This document shows positions 1 to 12,500 of a stretch of DNA of 64,000 nt, piece by piece. Numbering within the stretch: position 1 is the stretch's first letter; every line of letters starts with the position of its first letter. Origin of the DNA: Heliopora coerulea (taxonomy: Eukaryota > Cnidaria > Anthozoa > Scleralcyonacea > Helioporidae); the NCBI GenBank assembly GCA_030142905.1, contig JASJOG010000028.1:1047001-1111000 (forward strand). Reading direction: 5' to 3'. The notes below the pieces were generated by a model that was given only the letters and a program-made list of their open reading frames with translations, made no database searches and was not told where the DNA came from. The position numbers and the translations under genes are program-made.

Positions 1-440
1 TCCTTCGTTCCTTCCTTCCTTCCTTCCTTCCTTCCCTTCCTTCCTTCCTTCCTTCCTTCCTTCCCTTCCTTCCTTCCTTCCTTCCCTTCCTTCCTTCCTT
101 CCTTCCCTTCCTTCCTTCCTTCCCTTCCTTCCTTCCTTCCCTTCCTTCCTTCCTTCCTTCCTTCCTTCCCTTCCCTTCCTTTCCCTTCCCTTCCTTTCCC
201 TTCCCTTCCCTTCCTTCCTTTCCTTCCTTCCCTTCCTTTCCCTTCCCTTCCTTCCTTTCCTTCCTTCCCTTCCTTGCTTCCTTCCTCCCTTCCTTCCCTT
301 CCTTCCCTTCCTTCCCTTCCTTCCCTTCCTTCCCTTCCTTCCCTTCCTTCCTTCCGTCCATCCTTCCTTCCATCCTTTCTTCCATCCTTCCTTCCATCCC
401 TACTCGCTTCCTTCTTTCCTTCTTGCCTTTTGATATAATC
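1..440. repeat. TTCC tetranucleotide microsatellite
   Basis: Almost pure TTCC/TTCCC repeats from the window edge, decaying into CATCC variants and unique sequence after about 430. It is probably intronic to the ABCA gene, because exons of that gene follow immediately. Confidence 0.97.
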
Positions 441-529
441 CATCCCTTTTCTCTTTACTGCTGACTCCTTATTTCTCCCTTTCACACTCTTTGTCTAACT
501 CGTTTTTATCCATAACTCTGTATCTCCAG

Positions 530-565
530 CTTGCTGAAGGCTTCATGAAGCAAAACTCATCTGAG
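530..565 (+). CDS. ABCA1: ABCA candidate microexon (36 bp)
   Basis: Tentative. It follows TATCTCCAG and ends before GTACCA. It reads [12 protein letters not shown] in phase 0, which joins the next candidate exon without a stop. The donor is weak and this part of extracellular domain 1 is poorly conserved. Confidence 0.3.
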
Positions 566-3500
566 GTACCAAGCTGTTACTATGTTACCGTAATATCTGT
601 TTCGATAATGTATTGCCGAAGTTTGTATTTTCTGTGCGTTATTATTCCATTCCTTATTCCCTTTAGTCTGTTGACAAGTATGGGAAACAAGTTGAGGCAT
701 TAAGGAAGAATGTATGTACCAAGCGATCCAAATTTAATCAGATCCAGCCTATATTGCTTTGATTTAAATCAGATATCTTGTAAGATTATCCAGTACAAGT
801 ACTCTTTGCGTTACTCGTACATTTCATACAATTCCCCGGTGATGCCATAGCTAAACTGGTTGAGTAGCGGTCCAGTTACTGAAACTTTTGTCTTGTGTTT
901 TATCTGACCGATGCCAGGTGGACAGATTGAAAGAGAATGAAGAAATTCTGCAAGCTGCTGTGGGAATAGCTAACTTGCTGAGCTTCAATGACAGTTCCGA
1001 AAAAAATCTGAACGGAAACGACTTGAAGGGAAATGAAAACGTACGTCTGGCGAAGCAAATGTGGAAAGTTTTTGGCCCTGTGCTGTGTGGTCCCAACATG
1101 AATACTTATGAGAAAGACCCATGTCCCGATGCTATGTACTATCATCATTCAAACTCAAGAGCTTTAGAAGTGATGCTTTATTTAATGACCAACAACCCGT
1201 TAATTGTTTACTCTCCTAATGGCACTGAAGTTGATGCAGTCGTAAAGAGGGTGGGTATGGATATCTTCATAAAATTGAGTTGAAATTCACATGGCAGTTG
1301 AGGTTTTGTGTTACCGTGATGTCATTGGACGTCATTTTCCAGCATTGAATCATAGTGTCACATATTACGTTGTACTTCGCCGAGTACACTTGTACGCAAA
1401 AGTACCATTCCATCCATATTCTCTATCATATATACTGTACCATACCATACCAAGCATCTGTATCTCTATTGGGCACTCCAAAGCATAAGTCACTCCCTAA
1501 CCATAATGTACCATACCATACCGTGCCATACCATACCGTACCATACCATACTATACCATACCATACCATACCATACCATGCCCTATCATACCATGCCATA
1601 CCATACCGTATCGTACCATACCATACCATACTATACCGTAGCGTATCATACCATGCCATACCGTACCATACCCTGCCATACCGTACCATACCCTGCCATA
1701 CCGTACCATACCCTATCATATCATACCATACCATACCATACCATACCGTCCCATACCATAGTGTACCATACCAACCATACCGTACCATGCTATAGGATGC
1801 CATGCCATACTTTGTCACGCTATACCATGCTATAGTATACCTAGTTGAACGATAATACGGCACCATTCCACACCGCTCACTATCATAACATACCATGTCA
1901 TTCCAGTTAATGCTACTGTTTCTCTTGCCGCATCTATTTCAAAACCGTGTTGGTCGAACAAGTTACTGTCAAGATTACTTTATCATAAAGGGGGTTTCCA
2001 TGGCATTCAGTATATCTGAAATGTAAATAGACCAAAAATGATAAAATTGGCAATCTAGACACTTATAGTGTACGAAAATTCGCATAGATTATACCTCAAA
2101 ACTTCATGATGTACAACTTTTTTGAGGACCAGGCTCTCTGAAAAGATAGGATCAAGGTTATCTGATTCACGTCATTTTTACCACTGGGATGACGTAATCC
2201 ATGAGGTGTAGCAGTGAGGTTCAAATCACGCGGTTGGTCGATGGGCTGTTAACGCAATTGTTCGTCTGCTGACCATAGGATTGCGGGTTACACCATATCG
2301 AGCCAATATCGAGTCTCGGTTTCGTTTTTGTACTGCCAAATTATTGCTGCTTGGATTTATTTATTCATTCACGAACTGCACCATATGGTAGAAAAATATC
2401 TTGGGTAAGGCATAAGGTCTTCAACCGGTCTCCTATGTCGAGGAATCACAGTGGCCTGGTTGTTTTATTAAAACCTGTTTTAAGCGAGTCTTCCAAATAG
2501 GTTGAAGAAGTAAAACAAATGGAACGAACTTCCCCGGGGCAAACTGTCCTTACTGCATTGGTATTTCGTATATGTACCGAGAGCTGATAAAAGTATTCTG
2601 CTGTAGCTTGATTGCACCAATTTGAGTTGCAAAACTTCAGCATATTTTGTCCAACTATTTCTGCTCTCAGTAACAATATTTGGCCTAACAACTTCCTAGT
2701 CTTTACTTCTCTAGTTCATATTCATCCATGAGGAAGGTCACAGGACCTTTTGATTAACAAACGTATTCTCTTAACTAACAGGCTAACTGGTCATTCCAAG
2801 CTGTGGCAGACAGTATCGAAGCTGGTCATTGGTGGTTACGCTATTCCAGTACACTTCAAACTGAAATCAACTCCCAGAACTTTAGTTCTGACATGGCCGT
2901 CTTGAAAAACCTGTTTAGTTTGTGGGAGTACAACGGATTTAGGGATACCTTGTCAAGTGACCAGAGAAAAACGTTTGATTTTGAGCGTTCAGTGTTATCG
3001 AACTTTGACGTGAAGGAAATGACGAAAAACTTGAAGTTTGCCGATAGTGTCGTGAATGCCTGGCTCCAAAAAATTGAAAACATTTCCTTGAATGTATTCT
3101 TGGGCTTCAATAACTCTCATCATTTGGAAAACTTTGTGATGAATCACAGCGGTTATCCGGAATACAAAGATTCCAAGGTGGTGGCAGGTAAGAATCCCCT
3201 ATTCGGGAACTGGTAAAGGATTCGTCCTCGTCCCAGGTCCTCTTCGATAAAAACTGATAAAAGTCGGCGAAAATGTCCTAAATTCTGCGACAGTCAGATT
3301 GCACATGTACAAGACATTCGCATCTTCTGTTTTGAAGTTGACATATTTGGAGCATTCTCCTGTATCGCAAACTATGGAGTATATAGATGTACAGCGAAAC
3401 CTCTATTAAACGGACACCCTCGGAACCTTTCCTTGTGTCCACTTAACAGAGGGTGCCCGCTTAATAGAAGTTTGTTTACGTTGCAAAATATTGGTTAAGA

Positions 3501-6500
3501 AAGAAGGAAAGCTCCGATACTACGCCACTAAAGCATTCCAACGTGTTTAACTGTGAACACGAAGAAATGGTGGGACATCTTCCTAAGCTAACGACACTGT
3601 ATGTAACTAAGATTTTAAACAGACCAACTTACTAATTCTGACAAAGTAACAATAACTGGCAAGAGAGTAAACCAAGGTACAGGATATGGCTTGGAGCTTC
3701 TTTGCGAATACCGAGCTTGTGGTGACACATTTTCATGGCCGTAGCTGAAGAATTTTGCGAAAGAAGAATTTCGTTGTAAATAGCTATACACAAGAACCGC
3801 ACAGACGTTGATCGCGGAAAAGACATAATCTAATATCGCTTTTTAAAAGAGTTTATTGAAAGCTAAATGCATGGACTTATCACTTTTTTAATGGACTCTT
3901 TCAAGGACGTAATCTAATACTGTATTTTAAATTTACTCTGGCGTCCGCTTAATAGAGGTTCTTAACAATAGAAATTTCCAAATAGACTATTGTAGTGTCC
4001 ACGTCCGTTTAATAAAGGTGTTCGCTGAATAAGGGTTCGTAATAAAGGTAAATAAAAGACGAAAATTTCCGGACCTGAGGAAGTGTCCACTTAATTGGAG
4101 GTCCGTTTAATAGAGGTTACGCTGTATTTGAACTGACAGACCAGGCCTGGGTGAAAAGTGGAGGGGGGTAACTGCCCCACCTCCCCTGCCTACGCTATTA
4201 GTTCACTATAATATCACCATTTCCTTTTATCCACAGTGGGTTTATTTTTGTGCGTGTTTCTAGGTATCGTCTTTACTAACGTGCAGCCGGATGGCAAATT
4301 ACCTCCACATGTCGACTATAAAATAAGAATGAACAGCACATTCACAGCCGACACGACACTCATCCGGAGTAACTACTGGCAACCTGGGCCCGAGTGCGAA
4401 TACCAACCGTACTATTTTTTTGGTTTTGATTGGTTCCAGGATATCTTTGATCGTGCCATTGTCGATCAAGTGGTGGGTGGTGACGCTCACCTAGCACCAG
4501 CTTCATATTTGCAAGAGATCCCGTATCCGTGTTACATGAGTGATAGGTATGTGTCACAAATTCTTAATGACTGTGAAATTCTGATTGGTTGCTATGCGGA
4601 AAAGGGAAAATTTAGGAAAGGGTAGGGGTTTTGTTTTGGATTATTGTGGTGTGAAGAAGGAAGGGATAGTTCTAATAGCCGAAAGAAATAAACGACAAGT
4701 TGTGTTCTGTTTCAAGAAGGGTCGGATCGTTTCTCGATCGATAAACCCGTGACAATGTGGACTGGCCCTCGGTTCGTAATCGTTAAGGATATTCTAAATG
4801 CTTACTGTACTAATCGAGAGCGAGGTCCGTACGGGAAAGTATTTGCCCGAGGTTTCCTCTTCCATGTGTTCAATCAGGTTTATCTTGTCCCTTTGAAACG
4901 TCTCCTTGTATGTCTAAAAAGGAAGAGGTCCCTGCGAAATGTGTCCGCGACTTCACGGCTTACGTATCCCAAGTTTATGATCTTTAAAATTAACTCTTGG
5001 TTCTCTTGCAGTTTCATGTTCGTTATTAAACATATGGTACCGTTGTGTATGGTGGTTTCGTGGATCTACACCGTGGCTATCACTGTTCAGAGCATTGTTT
5101 ATGAGAAAGAACGACGATTGAAGGAGTTCATGAAGATGATGGGCCTTAGTAATATTGTTCACTGGATCGCGTGGTTTATTACTAACCTTTGCACTATCTC
5201 GATAACAGTAGCTTTACTTACAGTGATATTAAAGGTAAAGTTTGTCTACTTGGCTATCATCCTACTTGCCAACCTGCTTACCTGCCTACCTACTTACTTA
5301 CTTACCTACCTACCTCCGTACCTTCCTGCCTACTTACCTATTTACCTACCTACCTCTCTACCTACCTACCAACCTACCAACCTACCAACCAACCTACCTA
5401 CCTATCTACAGTACCTACCTACCTATCTACAGTACCTACCTACCTACCTACTTACCTACCTACTTACCTACCTACCTACCTACCTACCTACCTACCTACC
5501 TACCTACCTACCTAATTACCTACCTACCTACCTATCTACCTATCTACCTTACCTACCTGCCTATCTACAGTACCTACCTACCTACCTACTTACCTACCTA
5601 CCTAACTACCTGCCTGCCTACCTTACCTACCTACCTACCTATCTACAGTACCTACCTACCCATCTACCTACCTACCTACTTACCTACCTACCTACCTACC
5701 TACCTACCTACCTACCTACCTACCTACCTACCTACCTACCTACCTACCTACTTACCTACCTACCTACCTACCTACCTACCTACCTACCTACCTACCTACC
5801 TACTTACCTACTTACCTACCTACCTACCTACCTACCTACCTACCTACCTACCTACCTACCTACCTACCTACCTACCTACCTATCTACAGTACCTACCTAC
5901 CTATCTACAGTACCTACCTACCTATCTACAGTACCTACCTACCTACCTACCTACCTACCTATCTACCTACCTACCTACCTACCTACCTACCTATCTACCT
6001 ATCTACCTACCTACCTACCTACCTACCTACCTACCTACCTACCTACCTACCTACCTATCTACAGTACCTACCTACCTACCTACCTACCTACCTACCTACC
6101 TACCTACCTACCTACCTATCTACCTACCTACCTACCTACCTACCTACCTATCTACCTACCTACCTACCTATCTACCTACCTACCTACCTATCTACCTACC
6201 TATCTACCTACCTACCTACCTACCTACCTACCTATCTACAGTACCTACCTACCTATCTACAGTACCTACCTACCTATCTACAGTACCTACCTACCTACCT
6301 ACCTACCTACCTACCTACCTATCTACCTACCTACCTACCTACCTATCTACCTATCTACCTATCTACCTATCTACCTACCTACCTACCTACCTACCTACCT
6401 ATCTACCTATCTACCTTACCTACCTGCCTATCTACAGTACCTACCTACCTACCTACTTACCTACCTAGCTAACTACCTGCCTGCCTACCTTACCTACCTA

Positions 6501-9500
6501 CCTACCTATCTACAGTACCTACCTACCCATCTACCTACCTACCTACCTACCTACCTACCTACCTACCTACCTACCTACCTACCTACCTACCTACCTACCT
6601 ACCTACTTACCTACTTACCTACCTACCTACCTACCTACCTACCTACCTACCTACCTACCTACCTACCTACCTACCTACCTATCTACAGTACCTACCTACC
6701 TATCTACAGTACCTACCTACCTACCTACCTACCTATCTACCTACCTATCTACCTACCTATCTACCTACCTATCTACCTACCTACCTACCTACCTACCTAC
6801 CTATCTACCTACCTATCTACCTACCTACCTACCTATCTACCTATCTACCTACCTACCTACCTACCTACCTACCTACCTACCTACCTACCTACCTAATTAC
6901 CTACCTACCTACCTATCTACCTATCTACCTTACCTACCTGCCTATCTACAGTACCTACCTACCTACCTACTTACCTACCTACCTAACTACCTGCCTGCCT
7001 ACCTTACCTACCTACCTACCTATCTACAGTACCTACCTACCCATCTACCTACCTACCCATCTACCTACCTACCTACCTACCTACCTACCTACCTACCTAC
7101 CTACCTACCTACCTACCTATCTACCTATCTACCTACCTACCTACCTACTTACCTACCTACCTACCTACCTACCTACCTACCTACCTACCTACCTACTTAC
7201 CTACCTACCTACCTACCTACCTACCTACTTACCTACCTACCTACCTACCTACCTACCTACCTACCTACCTACCTACCTACCTACCTATCTACCTTACCTA
7301 CCTGCCTATCTACAGTACCTACCTACCTACCTACTTACCTACCTACTTACCTACCTAGCTAACTACCTGCCTGCCTACCTTACCTACCTACCTACCTATC
7401 TACAGTACCTACCTACCCATCTACCTACCTACCTACCTACCTACCTACCTACCTACCTACCTACCTACTTACCTACCTACCTACCTACCTACCTACCTAC
7501 CTACCTACCTACCTACCTACTTACCTACTTACCTACCTACCTACCTACCTACCTACCTACCTACCTACCTACCTACCTACCTACCTACCTACCTATCTAC
7601 CTACCTACCTACCTTACCTACAGTGGCGGACACTTCAGGAAATATTGGGGGGGGTGAGTGTCGAAGGCACGAGCCTTCTAGGGGGGTCTGGGGGCATGCT
7701 CCCCCAGAAAATTAGAAATTTAGAATACTGTTTTTTGTTTGTTTTTAAACAATTCCATTTTGTTCTGTTATGTTGATTGTTCGTTGTTGTCATTGTGCTT
7801 CCTTTTCTTAAAATGAAGACCTCCTTGTGCTTCCATTTTTCAAAATGACAGCTTCAGCTGAAATTATTGGGGGGGCGATCGCCCCCCCTAGTGTCCGCCT
7901 TTGCTTACCTACCTTACCTACCTGCCTATCTACAGTACCTACCTACTTACCTACCTACCTACCTACCTTCCTGCCTACCTTACCTACCTACCTACCTACC
8001 TACCTTCCTGCCTACCTTACCTACCTACCTACCTACCTATCTACAGTACCTACCTACCCATCTACCTACCTACCTACCTACCTACCTACCTACCTACCTT
8101 ACCTACCTACCTTACCTACCTACCTTACCTACCTACCTAACTACCTACCTACCTACCTACCTACCTAACTACCTACCTACCTACCTACCTATCTACCTAA
8201 CTACCTACCTATTTACCTATCTATCTACCTACCTACCTACCAACCTACCTACCTACCTACTTACCTACCTACCTACCTACTTACCTACCTACCTACCTAT
8301 CTACCTACCTACCTTACCTACCTTACCTACCTACCTACCTATCTACTTACCTACCTACCTACGTACCTACCTACCTACCTACCTACCTACCTACCTACCT
8401 ACCTACCTACCTACCTATCTACCTACCTATCTACCTACCTATCTACTTACCTAGCTACCTACCTACCTACCTACCTACTTACCTACCTACCTATCTACCT
8501 ACCTACCTACCTACCTACCTACCTACCTACCTATCTACCTACCTACCTACCTACCTACCTACCTACTTACCTACCTACCTACCTACCTACCTACTTACCT
8601 ACCTATCTACCTACCTACCTACCTATCTACCTACCTACCTACCTACCTACCTACCTACCTGCCTACCTATCTACCTACCTATCTACTTACCTACCTACTT
8701 ACCTACCTACCTACCTACCTACCTACTTACCTACCTACCTACCTACTTACCTACCTACCTACTTACCTACCTACCTACCTACCTACCTATCTACCTACCT
8801 ACCTACCTACCTACCTACCTACCTACCTACCTACCTACTTACCTACCTACCTACCTACCTACCTACCTACCTACCTACCTACCTACCTATCTACCTACCT
8901 ACCTACTTACCTACCTACCTACTTACCTACCTACCTATCTACCTATTTACCTACCTACCTACCTACCTACCTACCTTCCTACCTATTTACCTACCTACCT
9001 ACCTATCTGTCTTCTAACCTAACCACTTGTCCTCCATTTCCAGCTAATCACTAATAATAACAAGAGGCTACCTGCGTTTTTGTCCACCATTCTACATGCC
9101 TATGTTCTTTCTTTTTGTGCTTTGACTGGTGACATCGGAAAACACGTTCTTTTACACTTCCCCCTTGACTAGACAATCCATCTCAACTGATTTTTTTTTT
9201 CAGCTTGTGAAGAAAATTACCTTGAAACATGAAATCTATCGTATTTCACTTTCCTTTTTGTTGTAGTATGGTAAAATCCTCACCTACAGTAATCCATTGA
9301 TCGTGTGGTTATTCCTCATGCAGTTTGCAGTGGCGACCATTGTATTCTGTTTCCTCATCAGCGTGTTTTTCTCGAAAGCAAAACTGGCAGCTGCTTGTGG
9401 TGGGATCATCTATTTTTTGACCTACATGCCATATGTATTCATCTCGATTCGAGAGGATGCAGCTAAAGTTAGACTTGGTAGTGTAGCCAAGAGCTTTGCA

Positions 9501-12500
9501 AGTTTGTTCTCTACCACGGCGTTTGGTCTGGCATCGCGATACTTTGCCTTGTACGAGGAGCAGTCGATTGGAGTGCAGTGGGAGAACGTAGGGAAGAGTC
9601 CAGTAAGTGCAGTGTTGTGTTGTCTCTTACGACAATGTCACATGTCATTTCACATGTGAAAGACATGTGGAATTGGAACATTTTCACGTGTGAAATTCTC
9701 ATTCCACATATGGAGATTGATTAATTCCCTTACTGGTCAGGCGAGTAAACCAAGCGGCCATGTAAATGAAATCTAGATTGATGATAAAATTATTTCTAAT
9801 GATGAAAATATTTCGGAATCTTTTAATGATTTCTTCATTAATATTGGACCCAAACTAGCTTCTGAATTAACAAAACAGTCCACTAATAAGGTTGACACTT
9901 ATTTAAAAAGTCATGTTGATTTTAATATCCCATCATTCCGCTTTATGTATATTCGGGTTGAAAATGTTTTGAAAACCTTAAGACATTTGAAAATTTCCAA
10001 AAGCACAGGTCTTGATAAGATTCCAGCAAAGATGCTGCGAATCGCTTCAGATATTATAGCACCTTCCCTGACTTTCATATTTAATTTATCACTTTCAACT
10101 GGGGTGTTTGTGGATGATTGGAAAAATGCGAGAGTAACCCCCAATATACAAGGAAGGCAACAGACGAATTATGGGTAACTATAGGCCTATATCAATTTTA
10201 TCAATTATAAGTAAGGTGTTTGAAAAAGAAATTTTCCAACAACTATACAAACATTTAAATGATAATTGCCTTATATCTAAATTTCAATCCGGTTTTCGGC
10301 CAGGACATTCCACACTTACTGCCTTAATTCAAATGTGCGATGCCTGGTTTAAAAATATGGACAACGGCAAACTAACAGGGGTTGTTTTCCTTGACATTCG
10401 TAAAGCGTCTGATTCCGTTGACCATGATATTCTACTTGAGAAATTGGCATTTTATGGAGTTTCCCACACGGAACTTAAGTGGTTCCATTCATACTTAACA
10501 AATCGATATCAACAATGCCTCATAAATGGCTTTCTTTCTGGAAAAGGTAAAATAATATGTGGTATTCTGCAAGGGTCAATACTTGGCCCTTTGTTGTTCT
10601 TAATTTATATCAACGATTTACCCAATTGTCTTAATTTAACAACACCCTGTTTGTATGCTGATGATACACAAATATTTGCTTCTTCGTGTGATCCTGTTGA
10701 ATTAGCCAATAACTTGAACTCAGATTCAGAGAATATAATGGATTGGTTAACCTTAAATAAACTCCAATCCCATTCCTCAAAAACCAAGTTCATGGTTATA
10801 GGATCTAAACCTAAATTGACATCTAAAGTTGCTGATTTACATTCCAGAATAACCATGAATAAAAATTCAATATCGCCTGTTACTTCTCACAAACGTTTGG
10901 GAGTCGATCTTGATGAGACATTGGCCTTTGATATCTATATTGAAAAACTATGCTTAAAGATTTGTTCTGGCATAGGTGCTTTGAGGAGAATTAAACCATT
11001 TGTCCCCTCATGCTTTCTTATCAAACTGTACAAATCTTTAATTCAGCCATATTTCGATTATTGTTCTCCCTTGTGGGATACATGTAATAAGACATTAAAA
11101 GATAAATTGCAAACGCTTCAAAATCGTGCTGCCAGAGTCATTACAGGAGCAAGATATGAAATTAGATCGAATGAGCTTCTGGAAAGTTTACAGTGGGACT
11201 CTCTTCATGTAAGGCGTGCTAAATTGAAGAGTGTCCTGCTATATAAGGTTCTCAACCAAAATACGGTACAGAGCTTAACAGAAAGCCTTGTTAGACTTAG
11301 AGATCTGAATAGAGGGTATGACTTACGTAATCTTGAAACTGATCTAGCACTTCCAAAGCCGAAAACTAATTTTCTTAAGCGAAGCTATAGATGTAGTGGT
11401 TCAGTGTTGTGGACTAATCTTCCTCAAGAGGCTAAAAAAGCGACTTCGCCTCATCAATTCAAACGTAGCATTGTGGACCTGTCTTTCACATGAACCATGT
11501 TGACTTGAATATAGTAAATATACAGTTTGTAACTTTTTTTTTATCTAATTTTATCTAATACATAATTTATTATTTTTTTTTTTAACTATTTGGATTAGCT
11601 TCTATAAAATGTAGTAGTAGTAGTAGTAGTTAGTATTAGTTAATTTGTACTTGTAATGTATTACGCCCCTCCTGTAAATCAGCTTAGTTTTTAAAAAAAG
11701 TTGTGAGAGGCTAGCGTGTTTAAATAAAAGCGATGTACGTGTATGTATGTATGTATGAAATGGGAGCGTTTTCGCGTATGAAATACCTAATTCACATGTG
11801 AACAGAACTGGTTCAAAATTTCACATGTGGAATTTTGGTGTAAGAAAAATGTATTTCGCCTGTGAGAAGTAATTTCACATATGAAATTTTCATTTTACAT
11901 ATGGAAATGAAATACTATTTTTATATGTGAAATTTTCATGTCAGGTTAGTCAGGAACTATGAGCATTCGGAGTTTCAGTTCAAGTAAGATCTCACTATCA
12001 GGTCTGCAATAATTCAGTTAAACGTATCCCTGCTGACCGAAAAATTTGGGGTTTTCACATTCTCGCAATCCCTCGACTGTACAGCCATTGGATGGCAACA
12101 GTTTAGTAACTGGAGTTTCATCGCTTACAGTTATTACCTTCCCAGCGTAGGTTAAATTCACCAGTAATTTGAGTGGTTTTGTGGCTTTTACAGCTGGCAG
12201 GTGACGAGTTCAACATCCTTAAGATTTTCTATATGTTGATTGTGGACACCATACTCTATGCCATCCTCGTGTGGTACATCGAGGCTGTTCATCCAGGCTC
12301 CTACGGTCTGCCTCGTCCGTGGTACTTTCCTTTACAATCATCCTATTGGTTTGGCCATTACACCAAGACTTGTCCAAAGTTCAGGCGCAATTATATGATG
12401 GTCAACGACGATGACGCACCTCCATCTTCCCCAGGATTGTTGGCTGCTGAAAGAGAACCCATTCACTTGCCTCTTGGAGTTGTCATTGAAGGTTTAGTAA

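Larger units (their letters stand above)
9620..11945. mobile_element. CACATGTG-rich TIR element, copy 1 (interrupted by a LINE)
   Basis: The left end TCTCTTACGACAATGTCACA and right end GTGAAATTTTCATGTCAG match the ends of the copies at 31757-34700 and 42487-43100. The body is a chain of TTTCACATGTGAAAT, CATATG and CACGTG palindromes. A LINE (about 9740-11756) splits it. It starts 17 bp after an ABCA splice donor. Confidence 0.65.

Noticed and set aside
1355..1896. Long Tyr/His/Pro ORFs on both strands
   Set aside because: Products of the CATAC pentanucleotide tract, open in all frames by period.
4749..6896. 715-codon ORF and overlapping ORFs of Leu-Pro-Thr-Tyr repeats
   Set aside because: They read through the ACCT microsatellite. 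Only 5012-5234 of the first one is a real exon; the rest is intron.
7827..8454. Further Leu-Pro-Thr-Tyr ORFs
   Set aside because: Translation of the same simple repeat; no splice or start context.
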